DNA of 64,000 nt from Cribrihabitans_A neustonicus (GCF_048820895.1 NZ_JBMERQ010000001.1:868001-932000), one strand, 5' to 3'; shown: positions 9,056-18,076, counted from the first letter of the stretch. The notes: a model not told the origin generated them from the sequence alone. Made by a program: numbers and translations.

Positions 9056-9099
9056 GGGCAGTGTCCCTGCCCCCAGGCCTTCGCCAAATGGGCAGGGAC
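9056..9099 (+). promoter_or_regulatory. alternative hairpin region between LCAD and GST genes
   Basis: Three segments can pair in two exclusive ways: GGGCAG (9056-9061) with CTGCCC (9067-9072), or GTCCCTGCCC (9063-9072) with GGGCAGGGAC (9090-9099), a perfect 10-bp stem. No U-tract follows, so it is not a standard terminator; RNA processing or attenuation within the operon is possible. Confidence 0.4.
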
Positions 9100-9190
9100 G
9101 TCTTCACCTTTCACGGCCATCGGCTCTCCAGCCTGCACCGCGGGATCAGGGTAGCACTCCGCGCGCAGACGCGGGTTAACACCCCATCAT

Positions 9191-9240
9191 CTTTCCAAAA
9201 ATACTCCACGGGGTGCGGGGGTGTGAAACCCCCGCTCCGC
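9191..9240. repeat. intergenic motif R3 (CCAAAAATAC plus GC hairpin), copy 1
   Basis: CCAAAAATACTCCACGGGGTG followed by an 8-bp hairpin GCGGGGGT/ACCCCCGC (9215-9235), just before the GST gene. The motif CCAAAAATACyCC-GGGGTG recurs at 15282-15303 next to further hairpins. Probably a degenerate terminator-like intergenic repeat. Confidence 0.4.
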
Positions 9241-9262
9241 CCCCAGCCATAGGGAGACACGT

Positions 9263-9895
9263 ATGACGATCAAATTGCACTGCTTCGGAGAAAGCGGCCA
9301 TTCCTACAAGGCGGCGCTGGCGCTGGAACTCTCCGGGCTCGACTGGGAGCCGGTTTTTGTCGATTTCTTTGGCGGCGCGCCGCGCACGCCGGAGTACCGC
9401 GATTTCAACGTGATGGCCGAGGCGCCGGTGCTGGTGGACGGCGATCTGCGCCTGTCGCAGTCCGGCGCCATCCAGCAGTATATCTCGGACAAGACCGGCA
9501 AGTTTGCAGGCGCCCCGGAGGACAAATATGAGGTTCTGCGCTGGGTGCTCTGGGATAACCACAAACTGTCCTCTCAGGCTGGCATGACCCGGTTCCTGAT
9601 GCATTTCCTGCCAGAGGAGAAACGCCCGCAAGAGGTGATCGCCTTCCTGCAGGGCCGCCTGCGCGCCGCGTTCAAGACGCTGGATGCGCATCTGGAGGGC
9701 CGCGAGTGGATCGTGGGCGATCAGCTCACCAACGCCGATCTCACCTGCTGCGGCTACCTGTTTTACCCCGAGCCCTTCGGTTTCGACCGATCCGAATGGC
9801 CCCATATCGACGCCTGGCTGGACCGCATCAGCGCCCTGCCCGGCTGGAAACACCCCTATGACCTGATGCCCGGCAAACCGTCGGACCGGACTTGA
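9263..9895 (+). CDS. glutathione S-transferase family protein
   Basis: 210 residues: N-terminal thioredoxin-fold domain (1-80) with the substrate-entry segment GESGHSYKAALAL, the cis-proline in EAPVLVDG and the glutathione-binding SQSGAI near 70-75; all-helical C-terminal domain (about 90-205) with the N-capping box LTNADLTCCGYL. Soluble; conjugates or carries glutathione, substrate unknown. ATG after AGGGAGACAC. Its place within a beta-oxidation cluster suggests detoxification or a ligand-handling role, but this is inference. Confidence 0.9.
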   Translation: MTIKLHCFGESGHSYKAALALELSGLDWEPVFVDFFGGAPRTPEYRDFNVMAEAPVLVDGDLRLSQSGAIQQYISDKTGKFAGAPEDKYEVLRWVLWDNHKLSSQAGMTRFLMHFLPEEKRPQEVIAFLQGRLRAAFKTLDAHLEGREWIVGDQLTNADLTCCGYLFYPEPFGFDRSEWPHIDAWLDRISALPGWKHPYDLMPGKPSDRT

Positions 9896-9905
9896 GGAGA
9901 CCAAA

Positions 9906-11117
9906 ATGACCGAAGCTTATATCTATGACGCCCTGCGCACGCCGCGCGGCAAGGGCCGCAAGGACGGCTCCTTGCACGAGGTGACCTCGGTGCGCCTCTC
10001 CGCCCTCACGCTAAACGCGGTGAAGGAGCGCAACAACCTCGAAGGCCACGCCGTCGAGGACGTGATCTGGGGCAACGTGACCCAGGTGATGGAACAGGGC
10101 GGCTGCCTGGCGCGCTCTGCCGTGCTCGCCTCGGACCTGGATGAGCGCATCCCGGGCCTCGCCATCAACCGCTTCTGCGCCTCCGGCATGGAAGCCGTGA
10201 ACCTTGCCGCAAACCAGGTGAAGGGCGGCGCAGGCGACGCGTACATCGCGGGCGGCGTCGAGATGATGGGCCGGGTTGCCATGGGCTCGGACGGGGCGGC
10301 GATTGCTGTCGATCCCTCCCTCGCGATGGACACCTATTTCGTGCCGCAGGGCATCTCGGCCGACATCATCGCAACCGAGTACGGCTTCACCCGCGACCAG
10401 GCCGATGCGCTGGCAATGGAATCGCAGCGCCGCGCCGCCAAGGCCTGGGAAGAGAAGCGCTTCAACAAATCCGTCATCACTGTGCGCGACCAGAACGGCC
10501 TGCCGATCCTGGACCATGACGAATACATGCGCCCGGGCACCGACATGCAGACGCTCGGCTCGCTGAACCCCGCCTTCCAGATGATGGGCGAGCAGATGCC
10601 CGGCTTCGACAAGGTGGCGATGCTGAAGTACCCCCACCTGGAGCGGATCAACCACATCCACCACGCGGGCAACTCCTCGGGCATCGTGGACGGCGCCGCC
10701 GCGGTCCTGATCGGCAACAAGGAGTTCGGCGAGAAATACGGCCTGAAGCCGCGCGCGCGCATCAAGGCGACCGCCAAGATCGGCACCGACCCGACCATCA
10801 TGCTGACCGGCCCGGTGCCGGTGACCGAGAAGATCCTGGCCGACAACGGCATGAAGATCGGCGATATCGACCTGTTCGAAGTCAACGAAGCCTTCGCCTC
10901 GGTCGTGCTGCGCTTCCAGCAGGCCTTCAACGTCGATCCGGAGCTGGTCAACGTGAACGGCGGCTCCATCGCCATGGGCCACCCGCTGGGCGCCACCGGC
11001 GCGATCATCATCGGCACGCTGCTGGACGAGCTGGAGCGGCAGGACAAGGAAACCGGCCTCGCCACGCTCTGCATCGCGTCCGGCATGGGTGCCGCCACCA
11101 TCATCGAGCGCGTGTAA
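9906..11117 (+). CDS. fadA: acetyl-CoA C-acyltransferase (3-ketoacyl-CoA thiolase)
   Basis: 403-residue thiolase. Catalytic cysteine in NRFCASGMEAVN near residue 90, the His of NGGSIAMGHPLGATGA near 353-368 and the second cysteine in TLCIASGMGAA near the C-terminus are all present, so it should cleave 3-ketoacyl-CoA to acetyl-CoA and a shortened acyl-CoA. Starts 10 nt after the GST stop, with GAGGAGA upstream. Followed after 40 nt by fadJ, forming the thiolase/multifunctional-enzyme pair of beta-oxidation. Confidence 0.94.
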   Translation: MTEAYIYDALRTPRGKGRKDGSLHEVTSVRLSALTLNAVKERNNLEGHAVEDVIWGNVTQVMEQGGCLARSAVLASDLDERIPGLAINRFCASGMEAVNLAANQVKGGAGDAYIAGGVEMMGRVAMGSDGAAIAVDPSLAMDTYFVPQGISADIIATEYGFTRDQADALAMESQRRAAKAWEEKRFNKSVITVRDQNGLPILDHDEYMRPGTDMQTLGSLNPAFQMMGEQMPGFDKVAMLKYPHLERINHIHHAGNSSGIVDGAAAVLIGNKEFGEKYGLKPRARIKATAKIGTDPTIMLTGPVPVTEKILADNGMKIGDIDLFEVNEAFASVVLRFQQAFNVDPELVNVNGGSIAMGHPLGATGAIIIGTLLDELERQDKETGLATLCIASGMGAATIIERV

Positions 11118-11157
11118 GCGCCAAAGCCTCACCTGAACAGGGTTGGAGACACCAAGA

Positions 11158-13359
11158 ATGACCGATTTCAAATATGACGTGGACGCCGACGGCGTCGCCA
11201 TCATCACCTGGGACGCCGAAGGCAAGTCCATGAACGTCCTCACCCGCGAGGCCTTTGGCCTGGTGGAGCAATATGTCGACCAGGCGCTGGAAGACGAGAA
11301 CGTGAAGGGCATCGTGATCACCTCCGGCAAGAAGGACTTTGCCGGCGGCATGGACCTGAACGTGCTGGCGACGATCCGCGAGGAGTCCGGCGAGAACCCG
11401 GCGCAAGGCCTGTTCGACTTCACCATGAGCGGCCACCGCATCCTGCGCAAGCTGGAGCTGGCGGGCATGGACCCGAAGTCCAAGAAGGGCGGCAAGCCGG
11501 TGGCCTGCGCCATCAACGGCACCTGCGCCGGCATCGGCACCGAGATCGCGCTCGCCTGCCACCACCGGGTGATGACCGACAACCCGAAGGCCAAGATCGG
11601 CCTGCCGGAAATCATGATCGGCATCTTCCCTGGCGGCGGCGGCACCACGCGTTATTCGCGCATGGTGGGCGCGATGGCGGCGGCCCCCGTGCTGCTCGAA
11701 GGCAAGATGATGGACCCGAAGAAGGCCAAGGGCGCGCAGCTGATCGACGCCGTGGCCGAAGATCCGCTGGCCGCGGCCAAGGAATGGGTGCTGAACGCCA
11801 AGGATGCTGATCTGGTGAAGCCCTGGGACGCCAAGGGCTACAAGATGCCCGGCGGCGCGCCGTATCACCCGGCGGGCTTCATGACCTTTGTCGGTGCCTC
11901 GGCAATGGTGCACGGCAAGACCCAAGGCGCCTTCCCGGCGGCCAAGGCGCTGCTGTCGTCGATCTATGAAGGCGCGCTGGTCGATTTCGACACCGCTCTG
12001 AAGATCGAGGCGCGCTGGTTCACCCATGTGCTGATGAACCCGTCGTCTTCCGCAATGATCCGCTCGCTGTTCCTCAACAAGCAGGCGCTGGAAAAAGGCG
12101 CAGTGCGGCCGAAGGGCGTCGCTGACCAGTCGGTCAAGAAGATCGGCGTGCTGGGCGCCGGCATGATGGGCGCAGGCATCGCGCTGGTCTCCGCCCAGGC
12201 GGGCATGGAAGTGGTGCTGATCGACCGCGACCAGGACGCCGCCGACAAGGGCAAGGCCTATTCCGCGTCCTACATGGACAAGGGCATCAAGCGCGGCAAG
12301 GCGACCGAGGAAAAGAAAGCGGCGCTGCTCGGCCAGATCACCGCGACCACCGATCTCGAGGCGCTGAAGGGCTGCGACCTGATTATCGAAGCGGTGTTCG
12401 AGGATCCCGGCGTCAAGGCCGAGATGACCCGGAAGGTCGAGGCGATCATTCCCGAGGACTGCATCTTTGCCTCCAACACCTCCACCCTGCCGATCTCGGA
12501 ACTGGCCAAAGCGTCGGGCCGGCCGGATCAGTTCATCGGCATCCACTTCTTCTCGCCGGTCGAGAAGATGTTCCTTGTGGAGATCATCAAGGGCAAGGAA
12601 ACCGGAGACCGGGCCGTCGCCAAGGCGCTGGACTACGTGCGCCAGATCCGCAAGACGCCGATCGTTGTGAACGATGCGCGCTTCTTCTACGCTAACCGCT
12701 GCATCATCCCCTACATCAACGAAGGGATGCGGATGATCACCGAGGGCGTGTCGCCCGTTCTTATCGACAATGCGGCACGCCAGCTGGGCTTCCCGGTGGG
12801 GCCGGTGCAGCTGACCGATGAGACCTCAATCGACCTTGGCGCGAAGATTGCCCGCGCCACCAAAGCGGCGATGGGCGACGCCTACCCGGAGAGCCCGGCC
12901 GATGATCTGATCTTCTGGATGGAAGAACAGGGCCGCTTGGGCCGCAAGGCCAATGCCGGCTTCTTCGAGTACGACGACAAGGGCAAGCGCATCGAGTACT
13001 GGAAGGGCCTGCAGGAGAAATACCCGCTGGCCGCCGCGCAGCCCGATCTGATCGAAGTGCAGGAACGGCTGATGTTCGCTCAAGTGCTGGAAGCGGTGCG
13101 GGCGCTGGAGGAAGGCGTGCTGGAAGACATCCGCGAGGGTGACGTGGGCGCGATCCTGGCCTGGGGCTTTGCGCCCTGGTCCGGCGGCCCGTTCAGCTGG
13201 CTCGACATTCTCGGCACACCTTACGCGGCGGAGCGCTGCGATGCGCTGGCCGAGGCCCACGGCGAGCGCTTCGCCTGCCCGGCCCTGCTGCGCGAGATGG
13301 CGGAGAAAGGCCAGAGCTTCTACACCCGCTTCGCGCCGGAGAAATCCGAAGCGGCCTGA
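11158..13359 (+). CDS. fadJ: 3-hydroxyacyl-CoA dehydrogenase / enoyl-CoA hydratase (FadJ/FadB-type)
   Basis: 733-residue bifunctional alpha subunit. N-terminal crotonase domain (1-190) with the oxyanion-hole region FAGGMDL and catalytic glutamates around TCAGIGTEIAL and GLPEIMIGIFPGGGG; then the NAD-binding Rossmann domain starting at IGVLGAGMMGAG (about 329) and the C-terminal dehydrogenase domains (HFFSPVEKM, NDARFFYANR). Catalyses hydration then oxidation of enoyl-CoA. ATG 11158 follows GGAGACACCAAGA; a TTG at 11143 is less likely. Last gene of the cluster, followed by a terminator. Confidence 0.95.
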   Translation: MTDFKYDVDADGVAIITWDAEGKSMNVLTREAFGLVEQYVDQALEDENVKGIVITSGKKDFAGGMDLNVLATIREESGENPAQGLFDFTMSGHRILRKLELAGMDPKSKKGGKPVACAINGTCAGIGTEIALACHHRVMTDNPKAKIGLPEIMIGIFPGGGGTTRYSRMVGAMAAAPVLLEGKMMDPKKAKGAQLIDAVAEDPLAAAKEWVLNAKDADLVKPWDAKGYKMPGGAPYHPAGFMTFVGASAMVHGKTQGAFPAAKALLSSIYEGALVDFDTALKIEARWFTHVLMNPSSSAMIRSLFLNKQALEKGAVRPKGVADQSVKKIGVLGAGMMGAGIALVSAQAGMEVVLIDRDQDAADKGKAYSASYMDKGIKRGKATEEKKAALLGQITATTDLEALKGCDLIIEAVFEDPGVKAEMTRKVEAIIPEDCIFASNTSTLPISELAKASGRPDQFIGIHFFSPVEKMFLVEIIKGKETGDRAVAKALDYVRQIRKTPIVVNDARFFYANRCIIPYINEGMRMITEGVSPVLIDNAARQLGFPVGPVQLTDETSIDLGAKIARATKAAMGDAYPESPADDLIFWMEEQGRLGRKANAGFFEYDDKGKRIEYWKGLQEKYPLAAAQPDLIEVQERLMFAQVLEAVRALEEGVLEDIREGDVGAILAWGFAPWSGGPFSWLDILGTPYAAERCDALAEAHGERFACPALLREMAEKGQSFYTRFAPEKSEAA

Positions 13360-13380
13360 AGCCTGCTGAGGTGAGAACAG

Positions 13381-13416
13381 AACCGGCCGGTGCCCCGCGC
13401 ACCGGCCGGTTTTCTG
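13381..13416 (+). terminator. Rho-independent terminator of the beta-oxidation cluster
   Basis: Stem AACCGGCCGGTG...CACCGGCCGGTT with a CCCCGCG loop and a following TTTCTG, 22 nt after the fadJ stop. Confidence 0.88.
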
Positions 13417-13451
13417 TTTGGCACTGGCTGCTGCCGGATCTTTGCGAACCT

Positions 13452-13613
13452 GCGCGGAACAAGGCCGCAGGCCGCCGCGCATCGCCGCCGCGCCCCCACG
13501 CGGAGGCGATTTGGCTGCGGCTTAATCTGTCCTCGCGAGGGTCTACGAACGTGGCGGGGATAAACTGCCAGTCACGCAGGTCCGGATCGCCACCGCGCGC
13601 GTCGGCAATGCGC
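13452..13613 (+). repeat. dispersed intergenic element R1, full copy
   Basis: About 162 bp. Left end GCGCGGAACAAGGCCGCAGG then CCGCCGCGCATCGCC; middle includes GGCGATTTGG; right part GGGGATAAACTGCCAG and GGATCGCCACCGCGCGCG, ending GGCAATGCGC. It aligns over its whole length with the reverse complement of 48231-48397. The rest of this gap (13614-13749) shows nothing I recognise. Confidence 0.75.
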
Positions 13614-13749
13614 TGTTTTGAGCAAAGTGGCTAGGCCAGATTCACCCGCCGGGCGGTTCAACGCGGGCGGCAGAAACTATCGGTGGTCCAGCATCGCGCC
13701 GCTATAGAACAGCTTGCTCAAGCAGTTGAAAAACGCCCCTGCGCGCGCC

Positions 13750-14421
13750 TCAGCTCAGCGGCGGGCGGGTATCTTCGGCAAATTGGTTGCGCGGCAGGCC
13801 CGCGGCCCATTGCGCCTCTTCGTCGATCAGCGACAGCACCAGCCCGCGCGCCTCTTCCGGCGGCAGGACCTGGTAGAGCCCCTCCTCCGGCACCGCGCGG
13901 CCGCACATCAGATTGCGCGGCGCAGGCGAGAAGCCAAGCGTGCCGGCCTCGAGGTAGATCACCTGGTCCCGGGCAAAGCGCGGCATTGCCAGTGTCAGGC
14001 TGTTTCCGGGGTGCATGCGGGTTATGCCGCGGTAGCCTTCCAGCGCGGCGGCGGGCACCACCGCAAAGGGATCGCCCATCGCGTCCTGCGCCAGCTCGCT
14101 CTCCAGAAGCACGCCCTGATCGGGCATCAGCCACAGCGGGTTTCGGTTCATCAGCGCATCGCGCGGTACGAAAAGCGGGCAGCGCGCCGGGTCCAGCGCC
14201 GCGCCGTCAAGCGTCAGCACCTCGCGCTCGACCTCCAGCACCGGCTGCATGCCATGGTCGAAGGTCAGCACCCGGTCGCCGGGCGCCAGTGCCTCCACCG
14301 GGCGCCAGCCGAGGTTTGAGGCCACCAGCGTCCCTTCCAGCAAACCGCCCTGCCCGGCAGCCACCAGGGGAAAGCCGCTGGCCAGCGGGCCCGCCTTGCG
14401 CTTTGAAAACCAGTCCAGCAT
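13750..14421 (-). CDS. Hint (Hedgehog/intein) domain protein
   Basis: 223 residues. The stretch LLEGTLVASNLGWRPVEALAPGDRVLTFDHGMQPV (about 27-62) is the Hint_2 signature of the many roseobacter Hint-domain proteins, followed by the conserved NPLWLMPDQGVLLES region. Most relatives have a cysteine just before GTLIAT; here the matching position reads LLEG, so autoprocessing by the Hint fold is doubtful. No signal peptide or second domain is visible. ATG 14421 chosen over the longer frame because GAAAGGACAGGCG precedes it. Function unknown. Confidence 0.82.
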   Translation of the reverse strand: MLDWFSKRKAGPLASGFPLVAAGQGGLLEGTLVASNLGWRPVEALAPGDRVLTFDHGMQPVLEVEREVLTLDGAALDPARCPLFVPRDALMNRNPLWLMPDQGVLLESELAQDAMGDPFAVVPAAALEGYRGITRMHPGNSLTLAMPRFARDQVIYLEAGTLGFSPAPRNLMCGRAVPEEGLYQVLPPEEARGLVLSLIDEEAQWAAGLPRNQFAEDTRPPLS

Positions 14422-14506
14422 CGCCTGTCCTTTCCTGCACCGCCCCGGGGGGCGGAAATCCTTCGCGGCCCCTGCTGACGGCCGCGGTCTCCGACAGGGA
14501 TAAGGC

Positions 14507-15157
14507 TCAATCGTTAAAAGAGTATTCAAATTGTTCGATGTCCTGCGCGCAGGCTTCGGCCACGGCGCGGGCGGTGGCGGTGTCGTAGTAGCTCCGCCAG
14601 TCCGCAAGCCGGGCCGAGGCATTGGCGCGCGGCAAAGTCAGATCGAACCCCAGGTGATCAAACAAGGGCTGCGCGTCCTGCACGAAATGCTCAAGCCGGA
14701 TGTAGAGGCTGCAATGCTGCGTGCCGCTTGCCAGGCGCATGTAGGAAGACGCAGGGTTTGCGCGCAGTGCCGCGCAAGTTTGCGGATGCAAAACGAAGTC
14801 CCGGAAACTCAGCGCCCGTGCCAGCGCCACGGCCGGGTGGGCGAAGGTCTGATCCCGCAGCCAATGGTAGTAGCTCACCACCCGGTCCCAGGGGTTGCGC
14901 ACCAGGGTGAAGGCAAAAAGCGCCCGCAGCTCCTCCTCGCTGCAAAGCCCGTCCAGGTCCGCAAGCGCCGAGTGCTTCCAGAGCCGCCCTCGCGCTTTTA
15001 CCCCTGCAAGACGCCGCCGGCGCTTCCGCGATTTCGGCGTATCGCCTGCCATCAGGTCATCCGCCATCGCGCGGGCCTCCAGCGCCAGCGCAAGCGCGGT
15101 GCCGCCGGTTTTAGGGATATGGATGAAGACGTAGCCGCGTCCGGGCGACAGGATCAT
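14507..15157 (-). CDS. sulfotransferase family 2 domain protein
   Basis: 216 residues. The 5'-phosphosulfate loop YVFIHIPKTGGTAL (about 8-21) and 3'-phosphate motif LVRNPWDRVVSYYHWL (about 80-95) mark a PAPS-dependent sulfotransferase of the family that modifies carbohydrates or other small acceptors. No transmembrane segment or signal peptide, so it acts in the cytoplasm. The ATG at 15157 puts the P-loop at the expected distance from the N-terminus. The acceptor cannot be inferred; the neighbouring Hint gene, 85 bp downstream, may be co-transcribed. Confidence 0.88.
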   Translation of the reverse strand: MILSPGRGYVFIHIPKTGGTALALALEARAMADDLMAGDTPKSRKRRRRLAGVKARGRLWKHSALADLDGLCSEEELRALFAFTLVRNPWDRVVSYYHWLRDQTFAHPAVALARALSFRDFVLHPQTCAALRANPASSYMRLASGTQHCSLYIRLEHFVQDAQPLFDHLGFDLTLPRANASARLADWRSYYDTATARAVAEACAQDIEQFEYSFND

Positions 15158-15270
15158 GGGGAGACCGTAGGCAATTGGCCTGCAAATGGAAACGCTGCAA
15201 ATGCGCCTGCCGCCGCTGCCCCCTGCGAGGATATTTCCCGACCGGAAAGAGCCTGCGGTGTTTCGCCCTT

Positions 15271-15340
15271 TGCTGCTTTCTGACCAAAAATACCCCGGGG
15301 TGAATTGGCCCATGGGCCAAGAGGGGCAGCGCCCCTCCGG
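15271..15340. repeat. intergenic motif R3, copy 2, with tandem palindromes
   Basis: Contains CCAAAAATACCCCGGGGTG, the perfect 16-bp palindrome TTGGCCCATGGGCCAA (15305-15320) and the hairpin GAGGGGC-AGC-GCCCCTC (15321-15337). It lies directly behind the EamA stop on the minus strand, so it may terminate that gene. Confidence 0.45.
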
Positions 15341-15341
15341 C

Positions 15342-16265
15342 TTACCCTGAGCGCAGGGCGATGGTGGCGCCCGCCAGTATAATCAGCGCAATGCCGAAGA
15401 TCTGCCAGCCATCCAGCACCTGGCCGAAGACCAACCAGGCGATGCCCGGACCCACAATCATCACGGAATACTCGAAGACCGCGACGAAACTTGCCTCGCC
15501 CAGCTGGTAGGCCTTGGTGATCAGGAAGACGCCGCTCACCGCGGCAAAGCCCTGCAGCAGGATGAGGTGGGACATCTCCCAGAGCGGCCAGGCCCAGCCT
15601 CGGGTGAGGAAGCCGTCCGCTCCCTCGGGCACCGGCTGCGGCCAGATCTCGAGCCCGGCGAGCAGGCCCGCGCCGATCAGCCCCTGCGCCAGCAGGTAGA
15701 CAAACAGCATCGCCACCGTGCTTTCGCCCTGGCACAGGCGGCCGGTCGCGATCGAGCCGAGCGCGTAGAAGAACCCGCCCGCCACCGGCAGCAAAATCAG
15801 CCAGTCGAAGGCCGCAGTGCCGGGTTGCAGCACAAACAGCACACCTGCAAATCCCGCCAGCACCGCCGAGATGCGCACCAGCCCGATCCGCATCCTCAAA
15901 AACAGCACCGAGACGATCACGATGATGATCGGCGAGGTGAACAGCCCCGCAAGCGCCTGAGCTATCGGCATTAAGGCGACGGCGGAGAAATAAAACACCA
16001 TCGACACCGCCAGAAGCACCGCGCGCAGCGTCACCGCACCCGGCCGCTGCGGCACCATGCCGCCCAGGCCCGCGCGCGCCATGAGAAAAAGGAATGGCAG
16101 CGCCACCAGCGAGCGCAGAAGGTAGAACTGCCCCAGCCCGATATGTTCCGCCATCAGCGGCACCGCGTTGTCGGTGATGCCGATGATCGCCATGGCCGCG
16201 AGCATCGACTGGGCCGCGGCAGTCTGGCCGCTGCCTGCCCCCCGGGAAAGTATCATTTGTTTCAT
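15342..16265 (-). CDS. EamA/DMT family transporter
   Basis: 307 residues with about ten hydrophobic segments in two EamA halves (about 20-150 and 165-305), as in the drug/metabolite transporter superfamily inner-membrane exporters. The second half opens with LILLPVAGGFFYALGSIATGRL. Start taken as the ATG at 16265; ATG 16256 and TTG 16295 are alternatives, none with a strong ribosome binding site. Divergent from the acyl-CoA synthetase gene with under 80 bp between, so both promoters overlap. Substrate unknown. Confidence 0.9.
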   Translation of the reverse strand: MKQMILSRGAGSGQTAAAQSMLAAMAIIGITDNAVPLMAEHIGLGQFYLLRSLVALPFLFLMARAGLGGMVPQRPGAVTLRAVLLAVSMVFYFSAVALMPIAQALAGLFTSPIIIVIVSVLFLRMRIGLVRISAVLAGFAGVLFVLQPGTAAFDWLILLPVAGGFFYALGSIATGRLCQGESTVAMLFVYLLAQGLIGAGLLAGLEIWPQPVPEGADGFLTRGWAWPLWEMSHLILLQGFAAVSGVFLITKAYQLGEASFVAVFEYSVMIVGPGIAWLVFGQVLDGWQIFGIALIILAGATIALRSG

Positions 16266-16342
16266 GCTGTTTGCATTGCCCGCAACTTTTCGCAATATCT
16301 AGCCTCAAAACGACACATAGAGTGATTCAAGGGAGGAATCCG

Positions 16343-17977
16343 ATGGGTTGGATGGCGGATGAGACCGGTCTGGAGAAGACCGCCGCGAACTACGTCCCGC
16401 TGACGCCGCTGTCGCATTTGCAGCGGGCAGCCCAGGTGTTCCCGGATCATACCGCGGTGGTCTATGGCAGCCACCGCAAGACCTACGCCGAGTATCACGC
16501 GCGCTGCAGCCGGCTGGCTTCGGCGCTGGCGGCACGCGGGGTGGCACCAGGAGATGTTGTTGCGACCCTTCTGCCGAACCTGCCCGCCCAGGCGGAGGCG
16601 CATTTCGGCGTGCCCGCCTGCGGCGCGGTTCTGAACACCATCAACACCCGGCTCGATACCGGCACGGTCTCCTATATCTTCGAACACGGCGGCGCCAAAG
16701 TGGTGCTGGTCGACCCGCAGATGCTGGAGCTGGCCGAGGCCGCCGTGGCGGAGATGGATGGCGATGGCCCGGAGATCATCGAGGTCGCGGACGAGCAGGC
16801 GGGCTGGCCAGCCTCGGGCAAGTACACCGAGTACGAAGCGCTGCTGGCGGAGGGCGATCCGGCGTTCGACTGGATCATGCCCGAAGACGAATGGGAGAGC
16901 CTCGCGCTCAACTACACCTCCGGCACCACCGGGCGGCCCAAGGGCGTGGTCTACCATCACCGCGGCGCCTACCTGATGACGATGGGCACCGTGGTCTCCT
17001 GGCGGATGGTGCTGAACCCGGTCTATCTCACCATCGTGCCGCTGTTTCACTGCAACGGCTGGAATCACACCTGGATGATGCCGCTCGTGGGCGGCACGGA
17101 GGTCTGCTGCCGCGATGTCACCGCGGGGAACATCTACAAGGCGATCCACGAGGAGGGCGTGACCCATTTCGGCGGCGCGCCGATCGTTCTCAACATGATC
17201 GTGAACGCCAGGGAGGAGGAACGCCGCGCCTTTGACCACACGGTGGAGGTCTTCACCGCAGGCGCCCCGCCGGCACCCGCGACGCTGTCGAAGATCGAGG
17301 ATCTCGGCTTCAATATCACCCACGTCTACGGGCTGACTGAAACCTTCGGCCATGTCACCGAATGCTGCTGGAAGGACAAGGAATGGGGCGGGCTGGACCG
17401 GGCGCAGATCGCCGCCCGCAAGGCGCGCCAGGGCGTGGCGATGCCGATGATGGAGCCGGTCGTGGTGCGTGACAGCGAGCACAACATCCTGCCAATGGAC
17501 GGGCACAGCCAGGGCGAGATCGCCTTGCGCGGCAATACGGTGATGAAAGGCTATTACAGGAACCCGGAAGCCACCGCCGAGGCCTTCAAGGGCGGCTATT
17601 TCAACTCCGGCGACATCGCGGTGCAGCACCCGGACGGCTATGTCCAGATTGCCGACCGGGCCAAGGACATCATCATTTCAGGCGGCGAGAACATCTCCTC
17701 GGTTGAAGTGGAGGGGGTCTTGATGGCGCATCCTGACGTCAACCTCGCCGCAGTGGTGGCAAAGCCGGATGAGAAGTGGGGCGAGGTGCCTTGCGCGTTT
17801 GTTGAGCTGAAGCCGGGCGCGGAGCCGGATGCGGACGCGCTGATCGCCTTTGCGCGGCAAAGCCTCGCGGGCTTCAAAACACCCAAGACGGTGCTGTTCC
17901 AGGAGCTGCCCAAGACCTCGACCGGGAAGATCCAGAAGTTCGAGCTGCGCAAAATCGCCCGCGGCCTGGCGAGCTGA
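16343..17977 (+). CDS. AMP-dependent acyl-CoA synthetase
   Basis: 544 residues of the ANL superfamily. P-loop YTSGTTGRPKGVVYHH near 190-205, the A5 motif VYGLTETFG near 335, the hinge region GYVQIADRAKD near 430 and the C-terminal catalytic lysine in PKTSTGKIQK near 525 are all present, so it should activate a carboxylate to acyl-CoA through an acyl-AMP. It resembles medium-chain or aromatic acyl-CoA ligases; the exact chain length is not decidable. ATG follows GGGAGGA. Monocistronic, divergent from an EamA exporter. Confidence 0.92.
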   Translation: MGWMADETGLEKTAANYVPLTPLSHLQRAAQVFPDHTAVVYGSHRKTYAEYHARCSRLASALAARGVAPGDVVATLLPNLPAQAEAHFGVPACGAVLNTINTRLDTGTVSYIFEHGGAKVVLVDPQMLELAEAAVAEMDGDGPEIIEVADEQAGWPASGKYTEYEALLAEGDPAFDWIMPEDEWESLALNYTSGTTGRPKGVVYHHRGAYLMTMGTVVSWRMVLNPVYLTIVPLFHCNGWNHTWMMPLVGGTEVCCRDVTAGNIYKAIHEEGVTHFGGAPIVLNMIVNAREEERRAFDHTVEVFTAGAPPAPATLSKIEDLGFNITHVYGLTETFGHVTECCWKDKEWGGLDRAQIAARKARQGVAMPMMEPVVVRDSEHNILPMDGHSQGEIALRGNTVMKGYYRNPEATAEAFKGGYFNSGDIAVQHPDGYVQIADRAKDIIISGGENISSVEVEGVLMAHPDVNLAAVVAKPDEKWGEVPCAFVELKPGAEPDADALIAFARQSLAGFKTPKTVLFQELPKTSTGKIQKFELRKIARGLAS

Positions 17978-18076
17978 GGCGCCGAAAGCCACCCCGGCCG
18001 GCAAAGCGGTTTGCTGCCCCCCCGAACTTGTGTTTAATCCGGCGGCGACAGGAACAACGGGGGGCAGTCCGCCAGC

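Noticed and set aside
13371..13634. 87-codon frame across the terminator and repeat after fadJ
   Set aside because: It starts inside the fadJ terminator, and its similarity to a frame at 48 kb (AGINCQ...GSPPRA) comes from the shared DNA repeat, not a protein.
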